The notes under the pieces were generated by a model. That model was not told where the DNA came from, ran no database searches, and was given only the letters and a program-made list of their open reading frames with translations. A DNA stretch of 64,000 nt from positions 51,240,117 through 51,304,116 of the forward strand of contig CM063502.1 in the NCBI GenBank assembly GCA_032207245.1, read 5' to 3'. Of this stretch, positions 51,444 through 63,706 are shown piece after piece. Made by a program: the position numbers and the translations under genes. The DNA comes from Pardosa pseudoannulata. Its lineage: Eukaryota > Arthropoda > Arachnida > Araneae > Lycosidae. The first letter of the stretch is position 1, and each line of letters begins with the position of its first letter.

Positions 51444-54045
51444 GTGGTACTATGTAGTAAAATTTGTTACCTATAACTATAGCTATAGCTTTCACTTAAC
51501 TGTAGAATATGTAGATACAAATTCTAGTTTTTTTATCATCTTAAAAATTTCCTAATTATATTAACTATGAATATAGTACTCATGTGTATAATGACACATT
51601 CCTCAACAGCACACATGTTCCTTCGAACATTGTGTAGGGATATACTATGTAGAATCAACGTCCAGTCTATATCCCGGATGTAATAAACAAGTCATATGGA
51701 ATCTGTGTGTTGTTGGGATTGCGGTAGTATTACGCTAATGTGCTTTTCAGTGATTTTTTCAGCAAATTCTTTTTTAAACTTGAGGATATGCCAATATTGC
51801 AACAAGATATATCTGCATCAACATTCCCACATAATCTCTTAGAATTTGTTGGTTGTGGATACCTCGAAGAACCTCGTTTTCCCTCAGCCAACACAATTTT
51901 TTGTCCTATCATAATTTATTTTCGCTTATGAGTTAAATATCATTTTGATGCTGTTTCTACTTTACAAACGTTTACCATTTTATATTTTGCTTAACTTTTT
52001 AACATACATTGTAGGTTACACAATATATGGTAAATAAATAAAGAAATGTGGGACTTTTCAAAGTGGGTGCCCAAGAACATGTGTTGAATTCATCCCCACT
52101 AATCTGATTCTCCCCACCGCTCTGATTAGAAACTGTAAGGTATACACACGAACTAAAAAAATTTAAAATCTTGAAGTTTAAAATACCAATGATTATGCAA
52201 GATCCAGATATTTCAATCTGATACAATTGTAATTTATTTTGATGTCTGTAAAATTTAACATCTTGAAAGTATGAAGAAATTTTCTCAATTTAATAAATCG
52301 AAAATGTTTAAATTTAATAATCACACGGAAATTTTTAATCTTAAACATTTTTTTTATCAATGCAGAGGCACTTGTCTTCATCAACATTTGTCTGATACCT
52401 TGAGATTCGTAACATTTTATTCTGGGAACACTACAGGCGGCCAACTTTGTTGCCTATGAGAAATCAACAGAAGTATATCCAAGCCTTACTTGAGATAATT
52501 TAAAAGACCATGCAGATATTTTTTTACACGTAGAAATGAACAAGAAATGAAAAGTTACAAATGTACAATTTTATTTATAAAAGGAAAGCAAACTAAATAT
52601 AACAAAAAATGAATATACTTAAAGTTCGAATTAGAAATCAAGCATAAGTGACTCACAAGCAAAGTCGGAAAAAAACTCAAAATTGAAAATAACTAAAGAT
52701 TTAGAGTCGTGGTCGTTGACCCCGCATTAAAAATGCGATGAACGGGAGTAGAGTACTTTGTTGTTGTATTTGTCTGGACTACTACCAGGAAGGTGTAGTT
52801 TTTAGGTAGATGGCGATTACTGCTTGAAGAAACTGCTGCACCATGCGCATACTCGGGTACTGTTCAATGGAAGACTTGTTTTTCATTTATAACTGCCAGA
52901 CAAGATTCCATGCAAAATTTTAGCCCCAGGCTATAGAGTTTGTATAAATTTTTGCAAATTACAAAAATAAGCATAAATATTTACAAGTGTAAAAATACTT
53001 ACAATATTGTGGTTATCACAATTAATACGCTAACTACTAAGAAAATGTGTGCCCTTTTTGAATACCTAATACACTGTTAGAATTAAGTAAGGCAAAGTGC
53101 AAAAGCTATAAAAATTTATTTAGCTTTTCAAAATCTTTTTGAAGAGATTGATATGTAGTACGATACTCTGCTATGTATTTTGAAAAATTAACTACTCCGT
53201 GTATCATTTTTTGAATAAAAATATTTCTACAGTTTTTTTCTTTTATCTTTTTAATTTCTCTGTTTTTAGTTCAAAATGAATTTCTATTAAAACTTAATCG
53301 CAATAATGAAAGTTATTAGCTAATCGTAGAATATGCTTATAGTTCAAATATACTGAAAACTATTTATAAAAAATGTAAAACCTTTGTGAAATAGGAAGTG
53401 TGATTACTAATTAGTTTTAATCATAATGGGAAATTAAAATTTATATGCAATTTTAAATTGCTGTATGTGACAAATATCTGAATTTTAATGAAAAATTCCC
53501 GAGCATCAAGTTATAGTCAAATGAGATTTTTCAAAAAGATAGCTGGAAATTTGGGAATTTAAGAATTTCATTCCTTTGAAATTTGTTTGATTTTTATCTA
53601 TACTTAATAAGAATAGCTGTTATCTGAAGAAAAATATATTATTTCTATTCAAATATTTTCTTTAAAGCATTGTTTATAAAATCTTATATCTGCCAAAAAT
53701 GACTCTTAAGACCATTGTTGATATTTACCATATTTTTGAGAAAGAATGTCTTTAAATAACGAAGTTTCATATCTAAAGAGAAAGTGCCCCTATTACACTT
53801 GTTAGATGAGTGAATACATTTTATACATTATTCATAACGAAATTTTGCTTATATGTCTAGATAGTTTTATCCAGTAAAGTGTATTTTCCCAGATTATTTT
53901 TTTGTCACTTTCATTGCTTAATGTTGCCATATTAGAACATGTGCCCGTTGCAATTTTTTACCTTACATCACTAATAATATAAATAAATGGTTTTTAATAT
54001 TATTTCTGAAGCTTATTACTGTTGTAATTAAATCGTGCATTACAG
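51442..54045 (+). other. Intron sequence ending at the exon D acceptor
   Basis: Mostly AT-rich. A more balanced patch at 52060-52140 and another at 52700-52860 have no supportable frame or repeat structure. The right end is the acceptor aaatcgtgcattacag. Confidence 0.45.
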
Positions 54046-54183
54046 GATCCCGCTGATAAAGGAGCTTCAAGAGGAAGAACTGATTCGCCTGCTAATTTGA
54101 CCAATGGCCCTGGCTCACCAACAGTCATTGTTACAAGCAGTAAAGCCAATCCTCCTAATGCCTCAGCTTCTGCCAGAGTTTGA
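54046..54183 (+). CDS. Exon D: C-terminal exon with stop codon
   Basis: It starts on a codon boundary (GAT at 54046, after attacag), encodes 45 residues and ends with TGA at 54181-54183. It begins DPADKGASRGRTDSPANL and ends NPPNASASARV. It is rich in Ser, Pro, Asn and Ala, has no Cys and no predicted helix, and is probably a disordered cytoplasmic tail. The last three residues, ARV, give at best a weak class II PDZ ligand. There is no Ser/Thr at position -2 for class I. Codon use and GC content differ clearly from the flanking intron. The frame agrees with exon C in phase 0. With exon C it makes a 77-residue tail counted from the end of the membrane helix. Confidence 0.85.
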   Translation, partial: DPADKGASRGRTDSPANLTNGPGSPTVIVTSSKANPPNASASARV

Positions 54184-57100
54184 ATGCATTTAAGTTCTGC
54201 GGTTTTTGAAATAGTATTTCCCCTTGTCATCTTAATTGATCCAGAATAGAAATATATATTATCTAGAAAATCTATTCTGTGATCACATAGAAAGGAATTT
54301 GGTTCTTTGAATGTTATTTAATCTTTTGAAGATTTTGTTTTCTACCATTTTTAGCAAAATGAAAAGTTTCTGATTTATTACAGAGTTTAAAACCTTTATA
54401 AAGTATTTGAGTTATTACGTAATTTTCTTTTCTAAAAGAGCGAGGAACAAATTTCTCCATGATTTTTCCGAATACACTGACTTCTAGCTCGAAGTTTCAG
54501 ACTATATGTACAGCACAAATATTTGTCTTAGTACTTGCAGTTAAAGTATTGTCTAAGCACTTTAAGTATAACCAATTACTAACCAACGTACCATTTAGTG
54601 GTAATTATTTGGAGGATATGTGCCACAACTTGAATAGGGGGTACGTGTTATTAAAAGATCCGGGTTGGTGATTGTGCCAGTTATACATTGAAAGGAGTTG
54701 AAATAATAAAAATAACTGGGAAAAAGTTTAAATAAAGTTTATTAGAAAGTTATATAGTATTCTTCGAGCCAGTCAGATATAAAACGGAACGTGGATATGA
54801 ATTTTGCTTTGAAAGATTTTACTTTGTAATATGTATATTGACAGAGTAATATTGTAATGGAAAGAGTGTAGCTTGAGTAATTTACGTTCTAAAGTTATAT
54901 TTAAATACTTAAAATAAATTGTGCTCATGATTTTTTATTGAATATCATATTGAGATAATGAGACTAGTTCTACATATCTGATCAGTATGTAAAAATGTAC
55001 TTTATAACTGCGGCAAGACTTAAATTTTAGAATAAATGACATATTTTCCTCAATTTAAGTGGTACTGAATATATAATAGTACCTGAAGTACCAATTATTA
55101 AAAACTCAGATTTTTAGATATTTCTGCGCTCTTCCATTTAGAGACAGTATAGTATTGTAGAGTAAATTTTGAAAACTAAATACGAGGCTTTTGATCGCAG
55201 AAAAATATCAATGATTTTGAACATTTTCCTTTATGTTTCTCCTAGTTAAACTAAGATTTTTTAAAATTTGAAACACAAGTGTTAAAAACCACTTGTATCG
55301 GAGTTCAAGAAGTTCTTTGGTCCCTATGACTTGATAATGCAATTAAAACTTTTATATTTGAATCCATTAATCTTTGTTTGAATGAAAGGGACATTCATGT
55401 AGTATCAAACATTTCAATATTTGAGTACACTACATGAGAGGCCACTGCCCGGAAAACCGGTTATACTATTTTAAAGTCCTATTGGCGTGCATATCAAATC
55501 CGCATGCAAGTCCAGTGTTACACCGTCAAGCTTTATAAATCCTATATATCAGGTAATTAAACAGTTATGATAAATTCTAAAATGTTAAGTATATTTTTAC
55601 AGCTTTATAATTCTCTAAATATTTACATTTGAGTCACATGGTTTCAAAAATAGCAATCTCCTTGATATACAAACCATGGGAGTTAATTACTAATTTCTTT
55701 ACTTTTCAAACGTCCTGTATGGAGTTGCTACGCATTGAAACAATAGGACTCTGCCGCATTTTAAAACAACTTATTCAAATATCACTCTCTCAGTCCTTTT
55801 ACATGGAGCCCAGAAGGCTTTAGCCATTGTGACTGTTCGCAGCACACGCCATGCTTTTGATACTACTGGGACCACTGTATACTTACAATACACAAGCAAA
55901 AATGCTCAGCCAGAATTGAAACGAAGATAATGCAGACAAGACTAAAGGATACGAAATGTATTATTTTTGAAGGAATTCTACAAGATCATGGTTATTGGAC
56001 GTGTCTAGAAAGAAGAGTTTCAAAATCTGGACGTTAATGGCTCATTTTATTTGCATTATTAGTCATTTGTGCGATTGTTCGCTAGTGTCTTTTTATGACA
56101 ATTTCTGTAGGTGGGTATACTGGTTGAGCATCATTGGTTAATATCATTCTTTAAAACCACAACTATGCACAACAGAACATGCACACAACTTACATATTGT
56201 TAGTGCAATGCAATACTCACTGTTTTTCATTTTAGCTGCTATTCAGTTTCAGTGGTTTTGTTTCGTACATTGCTTAGCACCACAAACTCTATGTTACGAC
56301 TTTCTTATGATTTCTAATATAGATGTGATTTAGTAAGTTATTTATAGCATTGTAAATGATTCATTTTGTTTCTACAACTCATGTGATTTGGTAATTGTAT
56401 GCAGTAGAATGTAAAGGACAGTATTATGTTTAGAAAATGTGCAATTGTTAAATATTAATACAACTTTATAAAAATGACAATGTCATTTGAATAAATGCTT
56501 TTACAGCATTTTAGCATATTAGAAAATCCTATAGAATAATCTCACACTTGTATCTACATTTTGGATACTCTGAATATATTGTACCTAATAATATAATCTA
56601 CACTAGATGGGAAAGTAAATTATAGAGAGTTTATTTTATAACAATTTAAAAAGCACATCCTTAAGGTTTTGTTTTAAAACTCATGAAACTATGCTAGATT
56701 GTACAGTTAAATAAGTAAATGACGGAATAGGTATAGTCAAATGTTTCAATCGAGACACGATTCTGGAAATTTTCTCTACTGCTCTATATGTCGTACTTAA
56801 TACTAGATGAAAAGAAACCGGACAAATCGCGAGCACTTCTAACAAGCCCTTTGAATCCATAGTCATTATTATTGAAAATGAAAATGTGCGTGTGATTAAA
56901 ATAGGAAATTCTACACATCATTAGCTTATGAATGCGACAGAATAGAGACCGTGGAAAAGAATTTTAAGATTACCTGGTGATTGTTTCAACTATTCTTGTA
57001 TTATTTCAAAGTCCAAAAATCAGTGTGGTTTAACCAGAATTCTCGTATCGAGAAATAAAGTCATTCATTAGATTAGGGCAGGGTGCATTGTTTGGCAATA

Positions 57101-57953
57101 GAAAGCTTTACCATCAAGACAGAGAAAGGTATGTCCATTATTGATAAAAGAAATTTTAGAACTTTTATAATTGTATCATTTCACATTCATTCATCGGAAC
57201 ATTTTGGATTTCTTTTGCTTTTAAACTAAACTTATAAAAACTAGCAAAATTGAGACTTTTTCAAAATTTATGATGAGTTATGGATATATTAGTTATACCA
57301 CACTGATTTAAATAAATTTATATTATGCTTTCTATGATTTTTCTAGCACCTTATATACTTGTATTATTAATAATAACATATTTGTTCTTTGGTTATTTCT
57401 ATTTGATTTTTGATGATAAATTTTCTAAAAAATACCTGACATTATGTAGAACTATATTACAAACCTTATAGTGATGTATTAAACTTACAGTTGAAAGAGG
57501 AAAACTTTAGCACATTTTCAGTAATCTTTGACGCATGAGTACAAGGTTATTGAATGTCTACGATAAGGTATAGACTCAGGCTTTAATTCATTTATTAATT
57601 TTATTATGGACACAATGCTAAAATCTGAATTATTTTTAAATTTGCTTGGATTAAAAAGTAAAGAGCACTTAAGCATTTCATTCTGATGTTTGCTATATAT
57701 ATATATAACACATATAAAAAGCACTCTGTGCTCTGCCTTGATATGTATGGTGCACTGGAAGCTTTTTGTATCTTCCAAATATAATTGCTTGGCATTCACT
57801 ACACAAGAATCTTTCATGATCATTTCTTAGATAACTTCAGTATTACAAAATTTCCTTATTTATTTTATATTTAATTGCTATTGTTTTTCTGTTAAAGACG
57901 ATACTTTTGTATGTAATGTTATTGGAAAAGTTCCTTTTATTTTTCCAATTTAC
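54184..57953 (+). other. Probable 3' UTR and downstream sequence
   Basis: AT-rich and non-coding after the stop codon. AATAAA occurs at 54705-54710, 54731-54736 and 56490-56495. The true 3' end cannot be fixed from sequence, and a long 3' UTR is possible. A less AT-rich patch at 55430-55530 has no recognisable structure. Confidence 0.4.
54705..54736 (+). terminator. Candidate proximal polyadenylation signals
   Basis: Two AATAAA hexamers (54705 and 54731), the first canonical signals after the stop codon. A TTATTAGAAAG stretch follows, but there is no strong GT-rich element, and AT-rich DNA gives many chance hexamers. Confidence 0.3.
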
Positions 57954-57961
57954 ACTTTATA

Positions 57962-58352
57962 CAGGACCTGATTATCACGCAGGGACTAGAGCACATACCC
58001 CAGGCATGAAAATTTATACGGGGAGGATTTTTTAAGTATAGGGCTAAGCAGATGTATAATACAATGTATCAATAGATAATAATTTTATTGATACTTTGCC
58101 TTCTTTTGTTATTAAATCAAAAATGTATTTTTTATTTATTTGTTTTCGTGTTTATTTAAATTCTAATTTAATAAACAGTTTTATATTTGTAAATAAGGAA
58201 GAAAGTAGAAAAAATAATATTTTAAATGTTTATTGTTATAATTTTATATGAATATGATTACTATGTTATTAGCTTGTTTTTAAAAATTGGGAAGGGGTTT
58301 GCACAAAAATTGAACTATGGCTTGGGCACAAAAGTGTCTTAATCGGGCCCTG
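57962..58352. mobile_element. hAT-type MITE with perfect 8-bp target-site duplication
   Basis: A 391-bp non-autonomous element. It is flanked by the identical octamer ACTTTATA on both sides (57954-57961 and 58353-58360), which is the hAT signature. Its ends are imperfect inverted repeats: CAGGACCTGATTA on the left and CAGGGCCCGATTA on the right, read inward. The end sequence and the (CCC)(A)GGC stretch further in suggest the Tip100/Zaphod side of hAT, which is inference. It encodes nothing and sits in the 3' UTR or downstream DNA of the membrane-protein gene. The intact duplication implies a fairly young insertion. Confidence 0.85.
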
Positions 58353-58449
58353 ACTTTATATGTACTTATTTTAAATTACTGTTAGAAATGATTTAGTTAT
58401 GTTTAACTTATGAATTGTAATGACATTTCTGGTGCTAAAACATTCATTA

Positions 58450-58578
58450 TATACATACATATGTAAAAATAATATGAATATTTATATATTCATATATTTA
58501 TATATATGTATATATAGATACACTTGTATGTATATAGATATGTATACATACATACATACCAATATATACGATAAACAT
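58450..58578. repeat. Imperfect (ATACAT)/(TATA) low-complexity repeat
   Basis: Short tata, atacat and tgtatgta words, with no fixed period. Confidence 0.7.
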
Positions 58579-58922
58579 ACATGTGTGTTTATAAAATATT
58601 GTGTTCATTTCATCTGTAATTGTTTCGTACTTTCTTCATCCAGATACATTGTAATAGATCGTTATGTTATTTTAATTTGTTAAACATGTCTCATGTTACA
58701 TGAAACTAAAATGTTAAATGAACAGTTAATGCAGTATGGACTTGATTCTGTGATACAATTTCACTGCTTATGTTCAGAGGACATATATCAGAAAATATAT
58801 AAAACATTTTTGTACATTGATAAAGCATGTGGCAAAACATTTGTTTTTTCTTATGCAGTCTACGTAAACAATTGTCTAAAGCAATAATGTTCAATGTATC
58901 AAATTTTATGTTTAGTGAAATC

Positions 58923-58928
58923 AATAAA
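58923..58928 (+). terminator. Candidate distal polyadenylation signal
   Basis: AATAAA preceded by TGTA-containing sequence (aatgtatcaaattttatg) and followed within 40 bases by a T/G-containing stretch. It could end a long 3' UTR beginning at 54184. This is inference from motif context only. Confidence 0.25.
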
Positions 58929-61139
58929 CCTACTGAAAGGAATTGTTCATTACTATGTGAATGCAGCTGAGTGTATGATTACTTTCTTATGACATTAATA
59001 ATTTTTAAAAAATACAAATACATATGCTAATATAGAGGCACAAGTAATAAGTATGCTAAAATTATATACAATGAATTTGTAAAAAAGTCTCGATCAGAAA
59101 ATTGCACGATTAACATGAAAACATTAAAAAATAAGTCTTTAGGCATAAATATTGAGCCAAAAACTTTATTTTATACTAATTACTTTAAAGTACTGGAGAT
59201 GTTACTTAGAAATATGCATGAACTTCAACTAATTATTTACAATTAATACTTAATAAAGTACAAAAATAATGTAAAATTTAGTGGCTAAAAGTAAAAAGAA
59301 CAACTGTAATGCTTCATTTGATAATGCTTTCTGAGCAAAGTCATTTTACAAAATCAGAATTTTGTTTCTACAGGGGGAGTTGTATATGAATAAACAATAT
59401 TTTAGTTAATTATTCTAATAATGAAAGCTCTGTTTAAAAAGTTAAGGAAATCATAAATTTCTTAGTTTAAAGTTGTAAACAAACATGTGGTCTTTGAATT
59501 CTATTTTTTGGGTAGTGATAACATTTGTTTATAAGAATCTCGATAAGTAAACTGTTTTAATCTTAGTCATCAAAGCTATTTTCCAATAGTGATTTTAGAT
59601 TAATCATAATTACTTTTCTCTGGGTATAAAACCCATACAATCAAGGAAAGTTTTTGAACTTATTTTACTTCTTTAATGTAAACATTTACTTTTACCACTA
59701 AAGTAAGCATTTGATACTTCATTAATCCTAAGTACAAGTACCTAGTCAGTAACTTTGAAAACTGAGCAATAACAAGAAATTAAGTATTGTTAAATTTTAG
59801 TAGTTATATCAAGTGATAGACTAAAAAGTTTTTAAGATAGCTATATTAAATTTTAAACAGGGAGATAAAAATTATGGAAACGATGCTGTATTCATATTAC
59901 TAAACTAATAGTTTATATATGGGGTAAAACATACAAAATCTACTGTCATGAAATCTAAAAGTACTTTTTAAATAATTTAACGATGCAAAGAAATTTTGTT
60001 CTGTTATCATAAAAAATATAAATAAACTTTTCTTTTGATTTATTCTCTATATAATCTGAGATAAATACCTAAAATCAGGAAATCAAGAAATATTTTTATG
60101 AGTTTTGCTACTTCATTAAACATGCAGTTATAACAGAAACCAGCAGTTTAGTTTTTACATTTGTTCATTGTATAGCATAAAATCTAAACTTATAAAATCA
60201 ATTTTTATACTGCATTGGACAACACAGTATAGCCTTCTGCAATAATCTCCAGCACTTACAGATATTATACAATAATTTCAATAACATATAGTTTTAGTTT
60301 TTGATGAATATGATGCCAAGTATTTATAAATTTTACTGTATGCATTTTTATATTGATAATTCTGTTTTGAATTTCATTTGAAAACGTTCCTTTCTATAAC
60401 ATACTTGTAACTGCTTTTGTGATTTGAAATTCAACAAGCGTAACTCACACATAAAAACTATAAAAATCACAAACGTAATTTGTATATTACTGATAATTAT
60501 TATATTTATACAAAAATCTGCATTACACATGCTTTAAAAAAGCTGAACACAGAGTGTGTAAACAGCTTTATAGATCCATTTCAAAGAATCGGAAATTTAC
60601 GTGATATAAATTGTTTGCTGTTAAGTAAATGGTTATTAGATACTTATGTAGAATTGTGAATCAATAAACGCACAGAATATGTATATCAGTTGAACTTTAG
60701 AAAGAAATGCATATCACCTTGAATAACAATAAGATTCTAGAGGTATTTTTTTAGTATTCAAAACATAATTTGACAAAATATATATGTTATTGATAAAGCA
60801 GGGGAAAAATATTTTTATTTCTTTTAAAAGTTTCATTTTTCTTATACTTTCTTTAAAAGAGTCACAGCCAAAGATTTTAATGATAAATTATTACAAAAAT
60901 ATTTTTATATAAATAAAAATATTGTTGTTATTAATAAGTATCAGAAAACTCTTCATTTAAGAGACTTCACCGTGGAGTATATTTAAAGGTCACTGTGTTT
61001 TTATCGAAACTTTGAAATGGATTTCATTAAAACCTTTATATAATGCATAAATATGGATTTTCTTTTATATATTCCAATTTATTTGTATGTATGCATATAT
61101 GTATATGTATAATATATGTATGTATATATATGCATATAG
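58929..61139. other. AT-rich sequence, nothing recognised
   Basis: Intergenic or far-downstream sequence with short open frames only. Confidence 0.45.
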
Positions 61140-61355
61140 AAAAATATAAAAAAATTAAAAAAATGCAAAAAATAAAATATAAAAAAAATCACAAAAAAAT
61201 GAAATTTTGTATATAATACTTTTATAAGAATTTGTTGTTTGAATAAATAGCTTTAAGTTACTTGAAATTTAAGTGTTACTAAATGTTTATCACTTGTTCT
61301 AAAAAGATCTTTGACATTGATAAAAAAAAAAAAAAAAGAATAAATAACTGCAAAG

Positions 61356-61395
<40 letters not shown>

Positions 61396-61605
61396 AAAAA
61401 AAAAAAAAAATGTAAATATAATGAGGAATAATTTTGGGAAATTAAAGCAAACATGATTTTACTCATTAAAATTTTTAGGAAAAAAAATTAAAAGAGGCGA
61501 TAAAAAAAGAAATAAAAAAAAGATTAAAAAAAATAGAAAGAAAAAATAAAAAAAAAACGGACAAATTCTTAATTCAGTAAAAAAAAATTAAAAAATAAAT
61601 ATAAT
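61140..61605. repeat. A-rich low-complexity block
   Basis: The + strand is dominated by A, including runs of 38 A (61356-61393) and 16 A (61395-61410), and many shorter runs of 6-8 A separated by single G or T. It could be a decayed poly(A)-type repeat or a slippage-prone assembly region. No retroelement body is recognisable directly upstream of it. Confidence 0.7.
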
Positions 61606-61659
61606 TTTAGTGCAATACGGTAAGGGAAAAGGATTTCGCACCTGTTCTGGTCTATTAAT

Positions 61660-62533
61660 GCCTTCTAGAGACACTATTATTATGTCTTCAAAATTATTCT
61701 TACTTAAATAATGACTAAATTTATATAAGTGTATAAAGCGGTTTAAGATATTTAAGGAATATCGGTAATTATTCACAGTAACAGTAGAATAGAAAGCTAC
61801 TTATTACAGAACTAAAGTATAATATCTTAGAATAAAAAAATCAATGAATATTTGTGTTTTAGCATGGCAAAAGAAAAGCCTTCTAAAGACACTAATATTA
61901 TATCTTCTATATTATTCTTATTTAAATAATGACTAAATTTATATAATTGTATAAAGTCGTTTAAGATTTTTAAGGAATAGGAGTAATTATTCACATCGAC
62001 AGTAAAGGAAAAATCTACTTTTTACAGGACTAAAATGTAATATCTTACAATAAAAAATTCAATGAATATTTGTGTTTTAGCATGACAAAAGAAAAGCCTT
62101 CTAAAGACACTAATATTATATCGTCTGAATTATTCTTATTTAAATAATGACTAAATTTATATAATTGTGTAAAGCCGTTTAAGATTTTTAAGGAATACCG
62201 GTAATTATTCATAGTGACAGTAGAATAAAAAGCTACTTATTACAGAACTAAAATATAATATCTTAGAATAAAAAAAATCAATGAATATTTGTGTTTTATC
62301 ATGACAAAAGAAAAGCCTTCTAGAGACACTATTATTATACCTTCTACATTATTCTTATTTAAATAATGACTTAATATATATAATTGTATAAAACCGTTTA
62401 AGATTTTTAAGGAATATGGGTAATTATTCACAGCGACAGTAGAGGAAAAAGCTACTTATTACAAACTAAAATATAATATCTTAGAATAAAAAAAATTAAT
62501 GAATATTTGTGTTTTAGCATGACAAAAGATAAA
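61660..62533. repeat. Four-unit tandem repeat, period 218-219 bp
   Basis: Units begin with gccttctagagacact or a close variant at 61660, 61878, 62096 and 62315. Each contains 'atgactaaatttatataa', 'gtttaagatttttaaggaat', 'gtaattattcaca', 'aagctacttattacag' and 'caatgaatatttgtgtttta'. Similarity between units is high. The array ends at about 62533. Minus-strand open frames of 62-63 codons repeat with the unit and are not supported as genes. Confidence 0.9.
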
Positions 62534-63299
62534 GCTTTTAAAATTTGAAATATATCCCTCCCTTTACTTATTCTTGAGCTGTGAGCTTTCCATTTCAATT
62601 ATGAAAACAACAATTGTTTTAGATTTTCGATTAAAATTCGTAAATGAAAATAAGAAAGAATAATTGAAATTGGCCAAAGTAAAGCATTGAATCTGACGAG
62701 GTTTTAAGCGAAAAATCAAAGCAAATACAACAGAAAAAAATACTGTGGAGATGTCTGTTGTGGATCACACTACCTCCAGGCAAAGGTCAAGCCCATTAGG
62801 GAAAAGGGGTTATTGAATGGCCCTACTGTCAAGATGCCATATCCGTTATACGAACTGGTTCACAGGCTTTGTCTCTAGGAGGCAAATTCCTTCATTTATT
62901 CTATTCATTCTTTTCTTGGGAACTGTCCACTTTAAAGAAGGAGGACCGAGAAGGAATTAAATTTTTGCTAAAAATAATTTTTTTTTAATCTCAGATGTAA
63001 ACATTATCAGTACTTGTTTCTTAAAATGAGGAAATATACTTTGTCCCTCTTTTTTTTTTTCTAATATTGCATGACAAATTAAGCTGAAATTTTGTAAAAC
63101 CTCATTTGTATCTACTCTTATAACTAAAGTTTACCATTATTTCTGCTTTGCAATTGTTATTTATTGAGATTTTAATTCTTATCGTTTTTAATAGCCCGAT
63201 AATTTAATTTATTTTTTTGAAATATTTTTTCGTTTAAATAAAAGTAAATAAGCAATAAAAGAAAAGAAATGAATGACAGAAATATGTGTATAAACCTAA
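62534..63299. other. Intergenic sequence with one GC-richer patch
   Basis: The patch at 62745-62900 (for example cactacctccaggcaaaggt) looks like a degraded repeat, but I can show no boundaries, frame or boxes. The rest is AT-rich. Confidence 0.4.
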
Positions 63300-63520
63300 A
63301 TCCAATTCTTACATTAGTGTTCCAATAACCAGTCCTTATTCCTTTTTATTATTTTTATTCATTTAACACCCCACACAAACACTTTTCAGCACGTTCATCA
63401 CGGAATCCAAAAAACCCTAAGAATTTCTCCCCATCGGAGAGGGAAGGAGAAAGAAAAAATCCCTCGCTAGGGAAAACAGCCTAAAGTCGGGATATCCTTC
63501 CGCCCCAATGAAGATATTTA
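63300..63520 (-). mobile_element. Possible LTR or 3' end of the BEL/Pao-like element
   Basis: Downstream, on the minus strand, of the integrase remnant. A purine-rich stretch (ttggggcggaaggat, about 63495-63509) could be the polypurine tract. It leads into a GC-richer block (ccctagcgagggatttttt, then ccctctccgatggggag) that could be the start of the 3' LTR. Neither LTR boundary nor a second LTR is visible, so this is inference from position and composition. Confidence 0.35.
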
Positions 63521-63706
63521 TCCAAAACATTCACTAAAATACAATTTAGCGAAAACACAATACTAATACTAAATACAACACAATGACATAATGAATACAG
63601 TTAAATATAATAATGAGTTAACAAATGAACAATTCAAATTGACGAAGACTGAAATAGCTGAATTAAAATCATGAAAAGTTAAAGCACCTGAAAGAATGGT
63701 ATTTTA

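Noticed and set aside
51999..52459. Overlapping 62-83 codon frames on both strands
   Set aside because: No splice sites, domains or repeat relationship support any of them. The patch is only slightly less AT-rich than its surroundings.
61588..62431. 62- and 63-codon minus-strand frames with similar sequence
   Set aside because: They repeat because the 218-bp tandem unit repeats. The frame is broken in the intervening units.
61660..62533. CRISPR-like regular repeat
   Set aside because: The whole 218-bp unit is repeated, with no short repeat and unique spacer pattern, and the DNA is clearly eukaryotic.
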